From NCBI RefSeq assembly GCF_026151205.1, contig NC_087079.1:3304730-3368729 (forward strand): 64,000 nt of DNA, written 5' to 3'. This document shows, piece after piece, positions 36,421 through 49,782 of this stretch (the first letter of the stretch is position 1; every line of letters begins with the position of its first letter). The notes below the pieces were generated by a model. That model ran no database searches. It worked only from the letters and a program-made list of their open reading frames with translations, and was not told the DNA's origin. The translations under genes were made by a program, and so were the position numbers. This DNA is from Bolinopsis microptera (Eukaryota; Ctenophora; Tentaculata; Lobata; Bolinopsidae).

Positions 36421-38868
36421 CGTGACCAGGAACGGTTATTTTAATTACACTCCCGGAAAAGGTGGTTTTGGCAACCATAAATAGTTTTCAAAATCGTTTT
36501 TAAATTAAAAAATAGTAAAAATAAAAGAACTTGATAGATTTGTGTTACATTATATCCCAAGGACAATTCATGGAGTTCCTCATTCATTAATAATTGCACG
36601 TGATGAGGAGTAGTGATCCTTTTAATTTTATGCCATGGTTCAATTATTCAAATAAGCTCATGATCTTCGCAGTAACGAGTGATGTATCTGATATCCAGAC
36701 AGCAAGTCGATCCAATTTGGCGGGGATTTTAGCAATCGCAGGCCCGTTCAAAAGGTAAGTCTTTAAAATTTGTATTTTTATTTGATCGCATACTTTTTTA
36801 TTAAAATGGCCAAGGACACTGTGTTGAAATTTCGGTCAAGAAGACTGCAATAAGCTTCTATTCAAAAAACCTTCCAAAATGTGGTGATGTTCCGTTTATC
36901 AAAGCTTTCTTTGGTAATTTAACTTTCATTACCTTAATCGAGTCTTGTGCCATCCACAGTGACTTCATTAATTGGTCATTTAAGACACATTCAGTTAAAA
37001 TAGTGAAAGTACCACGAGCCTTCTTTGAGGTGTACTTATTCATATTGTCCATCAACAGTCGTGTAGACTGTAGGTGGGTTCGTTTGAATTTATCGATAAC
37101 AGATTCAATCTACATTTTAAACATATGGGATCTTCATGTCAATTTTAGCTTAACTATACTTATAAGACTTCCCCCCAGTCCATCGATTGGACCCCCAACA
37201 AAACTGCCAGCCAGCTCCCACGAGCCGCCTCTGTATGTAATCAGCTGAGATTTATCACATCAATCGGAAAATGTATGTGATATGATGCTCCAGAATTTGT
37301 GTTACTGATAAACATTGAGGAACAAATCTTCATCAGAAACCTGTCCAGTGTTCATTCTTAAAGCATTCTCAAAGCATTTCCTCCTCTATTTGATCTCCTA
37401 AGCTATGTTCAAAATATTCTCCCCCCCCCCCCCCCCCCCCCAACGTCGGCAATGACACTGTTTCTATCTACCCTGAATCTCCCGCTGCTCATCTCTTTCT
37501 GCTCACCTTGCCCGCTCATTATATATCTCTCCAACCCTCTGTTATGACACGGTTTCACTCTACCCTGCTATCTTCTCACTTCCTTCTGCCCATCTCGCCC
37601 GCACAATACTGTTTCTATCTACCCTGAATCTCCCGCTGCTCACCTCTTTCTGCTCACCTTGCCCGCTCATTATATATCTCCCCCTTCCCTCTATAATGAC
37701 ACAATTTATCTCCACTTTATCTCCTTCTGTTATTACACATGCTGAGTTTAGTTTTATAGCTGAAATGATTAATACAGAGATACAGGAAGTATAAAAACCC
37801 AAATAAATTAATTTAATTTAAATTTATCACAGATCATAGTAACATACTGAAGTGTAGCACAGTTTAACTACCATACTATAAGTTACATCTTGATGCAAGC
37901 TAGTAAAGCCAAAGTATCTTGATTCTTGATGCAAGCAAACTACAGTGGAATTCTTATTTAGAACGGCCTTTTTTCTTTTACTTGAACATTTACAAATTTA
38001 AATTTATCACATATCATAGTAACAGATTGAAGTGTACGAGACTACAAATATATATCTTGATACAAGTAAGCAGATATGGAGGAACGTTGAGACCAAATAT
38101 GATGAGCACAGCTCTGCTTAAGCTACGAGACTACAGATACATATCTTGATACAAGTAAGCAGATATGGAGGAATGTTGAGACCAAATATGATGAGCACAG
38201 CTGTCCTTAAATAGCTGCTCCACTTCCAGTTCACTAACATTCAGTTCTCTTTAAGTTTAAGTTCTTTGTCTAAGACTCTGGGACGATATTTCAACGAATG
38301 GTTATCTTTTCATGACTCTCGCCCAGACTCAAGACTGTATCTATTAAAGGCATCCACTTCTTTGATTTACGATAATTATCGTGAAAAAAATTAGAGTCTG
38401 TTATTTTTCATAAATAGGTGTAGTTCTTCAAAATAGGGGCAAGGGATGTAAATTTCGTCACATACGTCATTTTAAAATTTAGATAGATTTTCTTTCATAT
38501 CAACAGTCTTTATTATAGTTGAAATGGATTTATACAAGAAATGTAGAAACCCATGCCAATTTTTCGTCACATTGAAATTGTACTGTTGGGGCAGGAAAAG
38601 TGAATTTCGTTACATTTCAGTAACTTAGTAAAATTAAACTCAGCATTGTTAAACTTGAATTCTAATTAACCAATAATTCCTGGAAGAGCATTGAATTCTA
38701 ACTGCCGAGGTATGGTTCTTCAAAATAGGGTCAACTATAAGTAGTCCGAAGTTAGAAAACTTCAGCAGTTCAAGAACCCCATCAACATTTACGTCTAATA
38801 TTACAAATTACAAGGGGAAATCATTGACTTTCATAAGATCTTATATTGAAAATAATAGATCACCTTCA
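36421..38868. other. Intergenic with local duplications
   Basis: A C run at about 37422-37441. A roughly 70-base block (CTGTTTCTATCTACCCTGAATCTCCCGC start) occurs at 37458 and again at 37608. A block with AAGTAAGCAGATATGGAGGAA repeats at about 38060 and 38153. No gene recognised. Confidence 0.45.
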
Positions 38869-39262
38869 ACAACAACCCTAACCACAACCCTAACCACAAC
38901 CCTAACCACAACCCCAACCACAACCCTAACCACAACCCTAACCACATTGACATACCTAACCACAACCCTAACAACAACCCTAACCACAACCCTAACCACA
39001 ACCCCAACCACAACCCTAACCACAACCCTAACCACATACCTAACTACAACCCTAACCACATACCTAACCACAACCCTAACCACAACCCTAACCACAACCC
39101 TAACCACAACCTTAACCACAAAGCTAACCACAACCCTAAAACCACAACCCTAACCACAACCCTAACCACAACCCTAACCACATACCTAACCACAACCCTA
39201 ACCACAACCCTAACCACAACCCTAACCACAACCCTAACCACAACCCTAACCACAATCCAATT
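38869..39262. repeat. Telomere-like AACCCTAACCAC array
   Basis: About 33 units, mostly the 12-base AACCCTAACCAC with ACATACCTAACC variants. Immediately downstream (39285-39400) is the inverted GGTGATTCGGAAT repeat seen at 10110 and 22225. The Thr/Leu and Val/Trp-rich frames over it are spurious. Confidence 0.93.
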
Positions 39263-40734
39263 TGCGTTTTACTAGCCTGTCTCACGTGACCAAAACAGTT
39301 TTTGCTCATAACTCCCCAAGGAAGCATTTTTACCCTACGTCATAGGGGTGATTCGGAATGAGCAACGTTACTGTCATACCCTCTGGGCCTTTTCACAAGA
39401 ATTTTTCAATTTGGGCGAGCGATTTAGTAGAAGCGGTCTCAATTATCACGTTATGATTTTTTCGTATAGAAATCCTAGTTTCCTGTGCTTAGACTCAGTG
39501 ATGAGGACGTTCAAACAAAGGGAAGTAGATGTTCTATTACGACGTATAACATATCTATGATATTCGAAGAAATGCATGGTATTCGAAGAAACATGTTTCT
39601 TCGAAACGGCTAAGATTTCGAATCATAATTAAATTCCATCATTACATTTTTGATGTAGATGGTTTGCTTCGAATATAGTCATAATGTTAATGTTATTGTA
39701 TAAGAAGTTTTATTGCTAAAGTTTTGTTGGGCTACTAAGTACTATAGCTATTAAAGAACTTGTGAAAATTGATAGTTTGCCTTGAATTAAATCAGTACTG
39801 TTTCTGTCTGGACCTACATCATTAACAAAAAAGTTGTAGCTAATTTTAAGGATACATACTCTGTATATACGATGAAGACTCTATATGGATCAATCAAAAG
39901 GTAACCTTCACCTACGTGTTTGTTGCATGTTTTATGATATACTTAATATATAATTGTTATGGGTTTATGATATGTTTGGTGATTACCTCGCGCTAGTGTA
40001 CTCACCCACCTATTTAAAATGACAGCAATAATCCCCCACAATCGCCCCAATAAACACTCAACCAGGCGGCGATCATTAGAATTTATGTCGCACCCACCAC
40101 ATACACGAATAATTACCAACTTGGTAGTTCACTGCTGCAACCCAGAGCTAACTGCAAGTCATTAACACGCACCTGCCTATACTAATCACTAATACACCAA
40201 AGTAGGGTGAGCCATTCTGTCGTTTAGTGGTTACTGACAAGTTGTTAATTATTTGCCGCTCCCTGACGGTCTTTTACGATGTAATTACGTAACTTATTTC
40301 GTATATGATTCTCTCATGTGTGTTGTGAGGTCAATCATTTAAAATACCTTATTTAGGTAGAGTTTGGATTTAAAGTTCAGAGGACCTAGCTGTTTCGTTA
40401 AACGTTCCTATTATTAAAGCGTCTTGAATTCTCAATATGACGTCCCTCTATTTTCTGTGCATCTACATTTTCCACGTAGTTTGACATTCCCCGAGAGGCC
40501 AGGCAAATTGAGAATCTGCTGTAGCATGGTAGGATGTTCATGGAAGGAAGTTTACGGAAGGTTGAGTGACTTGTCTTAAGTATGAATCAGAATGTTCCTC
40601 TTAAAACCCATATCAACCCAACCACTCTAAACATTCGAATTTTTTGATGAAATTTGGTGTCCTGCGTCCTAAGGGGCTATCTTAGATATTGCAACAGTGA
40701 TTTAAAAAAATTGTGTTTTGCTTATGACATTTTT
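39263..40734. other. Intergenic
   Basis: Repeat tail to about 39440, then AT-rich unique sequence. I see no exon. Confidence 0.4.
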
Positions 40735-40865
40735 ATCCCGTCCATTTAAAAGGACACTGAATTCTGTCCCGTCCTTTAAAAAGGACAGTGTTTGGAAAAA
40801 TTACTTAACGTCCTTTATAAAGGACAGCATTGCAAATAACTGTCATTTTAAAAGGACGGCTTTCA
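40735..40865. repeat. Cluster of GTCCTTTTAAAAGGAC palindromes, left of the minisatellite
   Basis: Four imperfect to perfect copies of a 16-base palindrome (GTCCwTTwAAAAGGAC) within 130 bases. Confidence 0.8.
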
Positions 40866-40989
40866 ATTTTTACTTTAGCAAGATGCTATCATGTTGTTAA
40901 ATTTTCAATTTTTATTCATGATTGGATTAAGCATCAATTTTTAATATCATTGAAATACAGAAGTAATTTTCCGCGAAAACATTCAATGA

Positions 40990-43900
40990 ATTGTGGGGTG
41001 TTAGGGAAGCTAGAGAGCCAGGGAGGTGTAGTACTGGATTGAGGGGTGTTAGGGAGGCTGAAGGGAGGGGTACTACTGGATTGTGGGGTGTTAGGGAGGC
41101 TGGAGGGAGGGGTAGTACTGGATTGTGGGGTGTTAGGGAGGCTGGAAGGAGGGGTGGTACAGGATTTTGGGGTGTTAGGGAGGCTAGAGAGCCAGGGAGG
41201 TGTAGTACTGGATTGTGGGGTGTTAGGGAGGCTGGAGGGAGAGGTAGTACTGGATTGTGTGGTGTTAGGGAGGCTAGAAGGAGGGGTAGTACTGGATTGT
41301 GGGGTGTTAGGGAGGCTGGAAGGAGGAGAAGTACTGGATTGTGGGGTGATCGGGAGGCTGGAAGGAGGGGTAGTACTGGATTGTGGGGTGTTGGGGAGGC
41401 TAGAGAGCCAGGGAGGGGTAGTACTGGATGGGGGGAATGCAACGGCAATTAATGTCAATTAATGTCAATTAATGTCAATTAATGTCAATTAATGTCAATT
41501 AATGTCAATGTCAGTTTTGCAAAATTTTGGAATACTGACATTAATTGACACGATATTTTTCGACCAGAGATTATGTAGTTCTACCATATTTTTAGCACTT
41601 TAGAACGTTTATATCATCAATTTATTCACTACTATCACATATGGAAATGTGAAATGTGAAAAAATTCAGATCATTAAACAATAAAACAAAAATAATACGG
41701 TTTCCCGAAATTTAATTTTCTTAAATGGGCGTGGCCATCCAAGGGCGTGGTTCTCAACATCATCAGAACTTAAAACCCACATTAAACAAAATGCCTTCAT
41801 GACATTTATACTTGAAAAACGAATCTTAAACAGCTAACATTACTCCTTCATACTAAAAAAGCCGATTCTAGATATTTTACGAGTATAAGAAACCAATAAA
41901 ATATGGGCGTGGCCGGTGGGGACCGAAGGTGGAAGAGTTGGAAGCTGAAATTTTTTTCGGTGGTCTTTGAACCTAAGCATCAACAGATAAGAACATACTC
42001 ATAATTATTCAAGGACATTTTGTTTTTTTGAACCGGTCTAACTTACATAGACGTGAATATCTTGAATATCTTGAATATTTATCGAATAATGATAATCTCA
42101 AATTTCAAGACATATTAATGTCAATTAATGTCAATTAATGTCAATTAATGTCAATGTCAGTTTGGGGTTTTTATGGAATACTGACATTAATTGACGTTGC
42201 ATTCCCCCCTACTGGATTGTGGGGTGGTGGGGAGGCTAGAGCGCCAGGGAGAGGTAGTACTGGATTGTTGGGTGTTAGGGAGGCTAGAAGGAGGGGTAGT
42301 ACTGGATTGTGGGGTGTTAGGGAGGCTGGAGGGAGAGGTAGTACTGGATTGTGGGGTGTTAGGGAGGCTGGAAGGAGGGGTAACCAGATTGTGGGTTGTT
42401 AGGGAAGCTGGAAGGAGGGGTAGTACTGGATTGTGGGGTGTTAGGGAGGCTGGAAGGAGGGGTGGTACAGAATTTTGTGGTGTTAGGGAGGCTGGAAGGA
42501 GGGGTGGTAATGGATTGTTGGGTGTTAGGGAGGCTGGAATGAGGGGTAGTACTGGATTGTGGGGTGTTAGGGAGGCTGGAAGGAGGGGTAGTACTGGATT
42601 CTGGGGTGTAAGGGAGGCTGGAAGGAGGGGGTGGTACAGGATTTTGGGGTGTTAGGGAGGCTGGAAGGAGGGGTAACCAGATTGTGGGGTGTTAGGGAGG
42701 CTGAAGGGAGGGGTACTACTGGATTGTGGGGTGTTAGGGAGGCTGGAGGGAGGGGTAGTACTGGATTGTGGGGTGTTAGGGAGGCTGGAAGGAGGGGTGG
42801 TACAGGATTTTGGGGTGTTAGGGAGGCTAGAGAGCCAGGGAGGTGTAGTACTGGATTGTGGGGTGTTAGGGAGGCTGGAGGGAGAGGTAGTACTGGATTG
42901 TGGGGTGTTAGGGAGGCTAGAAGGAGGGGTAGTACTGGATTGTGGGGTGTTAGGGAGGCTGGAAGGAGGAGAAGTACTGGATTGTGGGGTGATCGGGAGG
43001 CTGGAAGGAGGGGTAGTACTGGATTGTGGGGTGGTGGGGAGGCTAGAGAGCCAGGGAGGGGTAGTACTGGATTGTGGGGTGTTAGGGAGGCTGGAGGGAG
43101 AGGTAGTACTGGATTGTGGAGTGTTATGGAGGCTGGAAGGAGGGGTAACCAGATTGTGGGGTGTTAGGGAAGCTGGAAGGAGGGATAGTACTGGATTGTG
43201 GGGTGTTAGGGAGGCTGGAAGGAGGGGTGGTACAGGTTTTTGGGGTGTTAGGGAGGCTGGAAGGAGGGGTGGTAATGGATTGTTGGGTGTTAGGGAGGCT
43301 GGAAGGAGGGGTAGTACTGGATTGTGGGGTGTTAGGGAGGCTGGAAGGAGGGGTAGCACTGGATTGTGGGGTGTTAGGGAGGCTGGAAGGAGGGGTGGTA
43401 CAGGATTTTGAGGTTAGGGAGGCTGGAAGGAGGGGTAACCAGATTGTGGGGTGTTAGGGAGGCTGAAGGGAGGGGTACTACTGGATTGTTGGGTGTTAGG
43501 GAGGCTGGAGGGAGGGGTGGTAATGGGTTGTTGGGTGTTAGGGAGGCTGGAAGGAGGGGTGGTACAGGATTTTGGGGTGTTAGGGAGGCTGGAAGGAGGG
43601 GTAACCAGATTGTGGGGTGTTAGGGAGGCTGAAGGGAGGTGTACTACTGGATTGTGTGGTGTTAGGGAGGCTGGAGGGAGGGGTGGTAATGGATTGTTGG
43701 GTGTTAGGGAGGCTGGAAGGAGGGGCAGTACTGGATTGTGGGGTGTTAGGGAGGTTGGAAGGAGGGGTAACCAGATTGTGGGGTGTTAGGGAGGCTGGAA
43801 GGAGGGGTGGTACTGGATTTTTGAGTGTTATGGAGGCTGGAGGGCCTGGGAGGTGTGGTAATGGATTGTTGTGTGTTGGGGAGGCTAGAGGGAGGGGTGG

Positions 43901-44395
43901 TAATGGATTGTTGTGTGGGGTGTTAGGGAAGCTGGAAGGAGGGGTAGTACTGGATTGTGGAGTGTTAGGGAGGCTGGAAGGAGGGGTGGTACTGGATTGT
44001 GGGGTGTTAGGGAGACTGGAAGGAGGGGTCCAGTACAGGATTTTGGGGTGTTATGGAGGCTAGAAGGCCAGGGAGGGATGGTACAGGATTTTGGGGTGTT
44101 ATGGAGGCCATAGGGGATGGGGGGGGGGGGGGGTGGTAATGGATTGTTGGGTGTTAGGGAGGCTGGAAGGAGGGGTGGTACTGGATTGTGGGGTGTTATG
44201 GAGGCTGGAAGGAGGGGTGGTACAGGATTTTGGGGTGTTATGGAGGCTAGAGGGCCAGGGAGGGGTGGTAATGGATTGTTGGGTGTTAGGGAAGCTGGAA
44301 GGAGGGGTAGTACTGGATTGTGGGGTGTTAGGGAGGCTGGAAGGAGGGGTATTACTGGATTGTGGGGTATTAGGGAGGCTGGAAGGACCGTAAAT
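40990..44395. repeat. 42-bp minisatellite, in two blocks
   Basis: Units of about 42 bases (start AGTACTGGATTGTGGGGTGT, then TAGGGAGGCTGGAAGGAGGG) at 40990-41429 and 42210-44395, with variants (AGAGAGCCAGGGAGG, ACCAGATTG, GTACAGGATTTT) recurring in the same order as higher-order blocks. Because the unit is a multiple of three, long frames appear on both strands; they encode only unit-length repeats and have no gene context. Confidence 0.95.
41430..42209. mobile_element. 780-bp TIR element inserted in the minisatellite
   Basis: Inverted ends of about 27 bases with one mismatch, starting GGGGGGAATGCAAC. Subterminal tandem GTCAATTAAT repeats occur at both sides. The flanking 8-base duplication TACTGGAT (41422-41429 and 42210-42217) is also a minisatellite word. 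Non-coding interior; hAT-like by duplication length. Confidence 0.82.
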
Positions 44396-44639
44396 AATTT
44401 ATTCCAGTGTATAACGATGGCTTTCCGGTGGAAGCAATTACTGGCCAACCTGTAGGCTCATCACAAGACAGCACCTGCACAAGGCTGTCTTCAACACATG
44501 GCTGCACTCGCAGAGTGGAACACCGCCATCCACTGAGGAGTGGCCACTAGAATACGAGGTGGCCACACCTTAGCTTGTTTGCTGAAGAAGGAAAGCTATC
44601 CAGACTTATCAGTTATGCTAAAATATATCACTGTGGTTG

Positions 44640-44805
44640 AAATGTCCTTTAAAAAGGACATGTCAAACGTAGAATCATGTCATCTCAAATAGGCGTCCTT
44701 TTAAAAGGACGCCCTTCAAAAATACTGTCCTTTTAAAAGGACGTAATTTAAAAAGGACAGCGTTCACAGAAACACTGTCCTTTTCAAAGGACACCCAAAA
44801 TCTAC
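44640..44805. repeat. Cluster of GTCCTTTTAAAAGGAC palindromes, right of the minisatellite
   Basis: About five copies of the same 16-base palindrome as at 40735-40865, and a further partial copy at about 45119. Confidence 0.8.
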
Positions 44806-45129
44806 TTCATTTAATTCAATTTAAAGAAAGTCAGTATACCCCATGTCAGGGTTTATTGAATAGACAATCATTGGGGCAATTTATAGTATCCAAAGTTTTG
44901 ATTTGCCAGGACTTAAAATTTTTCAAATTTTGCCTGAATTGAGCGACATTTGAAAGTACAATTTTTGACCATGTTTGGCTCTAGCCCATGAATTCTTTGA
45001 CGGTCTAGATATTTTCAAAACATTGTCAAGTTACCTAGAAGACCTTTTCCCAACTAATACAGAAAACCAAATTAAAAAATATAAATACCTTCCGAAATTA
45101 CACTGGTATTTAAAAGCCGTCCTTTTAAA

Positions 45130-48100
45130 AGGCCCATGGGTGAATATGGGTTAAATTCGTTTTAATTCCAATTTCATCCGGTTTCTGATTTGATTTTCGC
45201 ATGCATTAAAGTTATATCTGACAACATCCTTCCGGTTTCAACTTTTATATAGTCATTATGAGAGGCCCAACTTCAAACTTATTTATTTGAAGCATTATGT
45301 CTGATTCTATTCTGATAATTATATTAAGATGATTCCTTTTATTTAAGACCAATAGAGGAGGCTGTTATAATATTTTAAGTATTTTTCTAGCACTGACCAG
45401 ATTGAGTCTCACTCTCAGTCAGAGCGTTTGTCTAATTCTTATCCTAAACAGTCGGAAATTGTAACTAAAATAGTCATTATCAGACTTTCCTTCTTTACAA
45501 CTCGTGCTGCATAAATATTATATGCAAGCAAGCTACGTCCACCGTGTGAAACTGCAGTCTGCACTGTGCAATATGCATATGAGCATAACTTTGAACCTTT
45601 TCGGTTGGTGATTCATTAGTTGATGGTACCCTCGAATACAACAGCTTCATCTCATTAATAAATGTTAGAAATATCCTGAGCAATTCTAATGTAAGATTAA
45701 TGAACGAGCAAGTTAGGGGTATTACATTGGATATTGCGTGGGCATTTAATCAAAACTAGCTACACAGCAGCTCATTTATTTTTGTGTTTCTTGCCTAGTT
45801 TGCAGCAATTACATCAACCCTGTATATATTATTGTGCAACTTTCGTTAATCTTGGAGTAGGGTAGAAAACATTATTTTTGTCAGTAAATAGCAAATTTAA
45901 CAAAACATTTATTGCATAAAATTTCTGTTCGCTAGTAACCACAGACCACTGACCCGCGACCTTACAATATTTGATGAGCTTATGCCCATGGCCCTGTGAT
46001 TGGTGATATCTGATCACTATTGTGCAATGGACATTTCTGATCATTTATATTGAGCAATGATCGTACAATTTCTGATTTGACTATATCGGCCAACGAGTCA
46101 TCTTGATGTTGAACTGTTCCTTTTTTACTGCACTGTGCTTCAAGTTGAAACTCTAAATTGGCCTTTTGTTTTAAATCAAATTATACCTTAAATAGCCATG
46201 TGAAGTCAGTCGCATAATGAATCTTCTTGACATTTTATTTTAAGTAAGTACGTCTATTGTTGTCCTTTCGGAACTGTTTAGAAAATCTTCAACGTCTAAT
46301 TAATCAAAATGTGCTCCAGAAAGTTACTGCTCGGATTTGTATGTGGTTCACTACTTTTTTGTCTACATATGAATAAAATACTGAACAACGACGTCACGAT
46401 TCATTAGCTTTTTGATATCAGTTCGTTTTAATGATGAATCAGTTTTTCCACTCCGCCCTTTAGAGCCGCTCTGATTTAGTTATTGTTAGTGACTGCCCCC
46501 TGTGCCAGCTGCTATCCATATGGATTATGGGCGGGATATAGGCACATTATTTCATTTTAAAAGATAAGTATTCTTATTCAATTTTCGTCTCGTTCGTGGG
46601 CAATAGGATTTGTGTCTTGTGAGTTTGAAAATGAAAATGTTTATGAAGGAGTAACTAAGCTCTGAAATAAGTGTTATGGCGGAAATTTTGAATGATATCT
46701 AATCGCTGTTTTTAATGATACTATTGTATCAAATGCCATCTCTTGAATCATTGATCGTGCCAGTAGATTTATTAACGAGGAAATTCAGAAGTGACCGTTA
46801 GAAATGGATTAGTAAAGACGTGTCTTCTTGTGAATTAATCGGATAGATCTGTGTTTTGATCCCTCAACCACCTTTAAACTGCACCTTCCAATGGCATTTT
46901 CTGCTTATTTCTGATAAATAACCAACGAGTCCAGATACTCCAACTCAATCACCAGAACTTCTTTGATATTTGAGGAAGCTTTTACCCATAATGGAGATGT
47001 CATCGTGAGTACGAGCTAAAGTTATTTGACTTTGAGTGGCTTAAAATGTAAACATGAGTTTAGACTACAGATCAAGTGTCCACAACTCAATCACAGTGGC
47101 GACAGCCGACCATGGCTTTTATCCATCGGCGACACTTAGTGACATTACAATTTCCCTTAAAAATGTATGTTAGGATTTTTTAAAGTAATTGTACAGTTTT
47201 GAAGAACTCTTTGTATGAGATGCCCAGGGAAGCATTGCAGTACATTTTATCTTATATTAACGCAAATGCAATAGGACCGCGTTATATTTTCAAAATTTTC
47301 AATGGTTCACTGAGCTCAATGACGTCATTGGAACTAAACTCAATGCCCAATGGCTCTAACAAATCATTGGGCCACGCATGAAATTATCGGTATCAACGAA
47401 ACTGAAGGTTCGAACGATGCGCCACAATAACTATTTGATAGGTCCAAATTGCCATTTTCAATTTTAAGAGCGATGGTAATGGTATCGCCAGTCGTCACTA
47501 ACTATACGTACGAATCGAACTATATTAAAATTAAGATGGTTTATAATATAGCCATTAGCCAATGAGTGATTGAATGATAAAGCCATTAAAGATATAACTA
47601 TAAGCCGGATGCTATTACTGTCTAGAATCTAACTATTCAATCCGAAACGAATCCCGATACACGTTTTTAACCTCTTTCAACCCGTAAGTCGGTACTCAGT
47701 ACGGACCATTGCGGCATTGCTGAAGTACAAACTCAGTTAATATAAAGACAAAGTAAAAACCAGACTTAAAAACCAGCACGAGTTCAACACATTTTTACTT
47801 CAGAGTCAAACTCGAAGCAAAGACTGTTTCAAAGAGTTCGCCTCTCCACCTGAAAAGCTCCTACGAATTCAGGTAAAAGTTCAAGAATTTTAAATTATTA
47901 TCATAAGATATGAGCTCTCGTATGTCGATAAAGAGTAACTTTTGATTTAATCAGCGACGAAATAAATCAATTTTAAGTATCATTTAAGTTTCATGACAGA
48001 AGTAACTGGGACTTCTTAGTTCTTAATGACTCAATTGTAATTGTATTGACATCTTTCATAAATTTTTATTAAATCGTTTATTTTTCAGGCATTTGCTAGC

Positions 48101-49780
48101 TGATTGGTCGAACAGTGACGAGTTTAGCAGCGACGAGTGAGTTACTTAAATTCTTAATCAGTCAGCTTTACTTGTTAATTAAATCATCCAATACTTACAA
48201 AAATAATTTATTGTTTTTTGATGTTTTGCCGATCGACTTAAAAATTTTCAAATACAGATATACTCAACATTAAATTTGACAACTTCACGCGATGGACGTA
48301 TCAAGTCACCAGCACATATTTTGATTATTGCAGCCGAGGACTCCTCAGTGAGGAGCTCATTTGAACTTCTCACGCCTATGTAATTTCTGGAACGTGAATT
48401 CAAATAAAATCAATGTCTTCCTTTTAGATTATAGATTATGTTGTGCTCTCTGTCTTGCTCTATTTGTAAAGATACGAGAGCTCTTTCGCAGTTTCCAGTG
48501 ACGTCTCATAGTCTAATCTCTGTATATGCGAGCTGTTTAGTCATTAGTGTTTACTCTATTCATAGTCATACATTTTGAAGAAGTTCCCATTAAAATGTCA
48601 TAGTTACAGGCGATCATTCGTCCTCAAATTAATGTAGATAGAGATAATGCCGAATTACTTATTTACGAGTGTACACTACGGATCGTAGTAAAGCAAATGC
48701 ACGAGCCATAGAAAGGTACGGATCCGTTCAGGTTGCTAGATTCAATGCGGTATATATAATTAATTACTCTTATAAGGAACTTATCCCTCATGCAAATGTT
48801 GCGTTGAATAAACAAACAAAGACGTTTAGACCTTTGTTCGATATTGATGAGTTTAGTTAAAGTTGGACAATGTTTTGCTCGTAGTATACCTAGTATGAGG
48901 CAGTTGTTGCTGTTGAGCAACCCACTGGCCAGACTGATCGCTCATCAGTGGACCATTACGGTGCCAGCTGATTGTGAGGGAGAGTTTTTGTCTTCATTCT
49001 GGATGATCTTTGAGCCACCTTATGCCTATGGTTGCGAAAGGTAAGCAATAATTAAATTTGATAAGTACATACAATGATACACAGTGAGACTAAAGCTGAG
49101 AAGATCACATCAACATGTTTTCACGTCGATTACTGGTGTCTGTATAGTGTATACTAATATAGATTAGTCAAAGATCGCAAGTCCGATGCTATCGGCACTA
49201 GTGTACTGGTATGACTGTTATAGTACAGCATCATTGTATAATCATATAATAAAAACTAGTTCAATGATTGTTCTACTTTTTATATCATATTTCTACCGAG
49301 AATATCATATAAGTAAATAAACAAATTATATGACTCATAGCACGCTCCCCAAAAAGATATATTCAAGTGTGAATATGATACTATTTTATTGAAATTAAAT
49401 TTTGATTGCGCTTTAAAGTTTAGCCAGAGAAAAATACAGATTACTCGTCAGTATCAGGTGTTGCTGATGTTTGATCATTGCCTGTATCGGCGTCCGGCGA
49501 TTCGGCTTAGTTCATAATCCCACACAGCACTCAATTAATTACGGGTTGCTTGAATGGGTGCTTATTAGGAAAATCAACTCGTATAATGTGGACATATTTG
49601 GTATTCACCAACGTATTATAGTGCTTGTATTTCGCTTATAAAAGTATTTCAAATAATCTAACTACTGAAATTCACTGATTCGCACAACGATGCGACCTAA
49701 AAATGAATTGATCTGAACACTACTCAACTGTTATTTGAGGTGCGTGCAGGACTCGGTTGAGGTCGGAAACGCTTCTTTGA
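45130..49780. other. Intergenic, no recognised gene
   Basis: Long AT-rich stretch. An open frame at 48844-49044 ends near a good donor (AAAG|GTAAGC at about 49041) and could be an exon, but matches no family I know. I see no RNA gene. Confidence 0.35.
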
Positions 49781-49782
49781 CG

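Noticed and set aside
38824-39327. Thr-Leu and Val/Trp-rich open frames
   Set aside because: Translation of the AACCCTAACCAC array in different frames.
40927-44455. Many long open frames on both strands (Pro/Thr/Ser-rich or Arg/Gly/Val-rich repeats)
   Set aside because: All lie in the 42-base minisatellite, whose unit is divisible by three; frames are open on several strands at once and have no start, splice or domain support.
48844-49044. Possible exon ending at a GTAAGC donor
   Set aside because: No partner exon or known domain could be found, so it is mentioned only within the intergenic entry.
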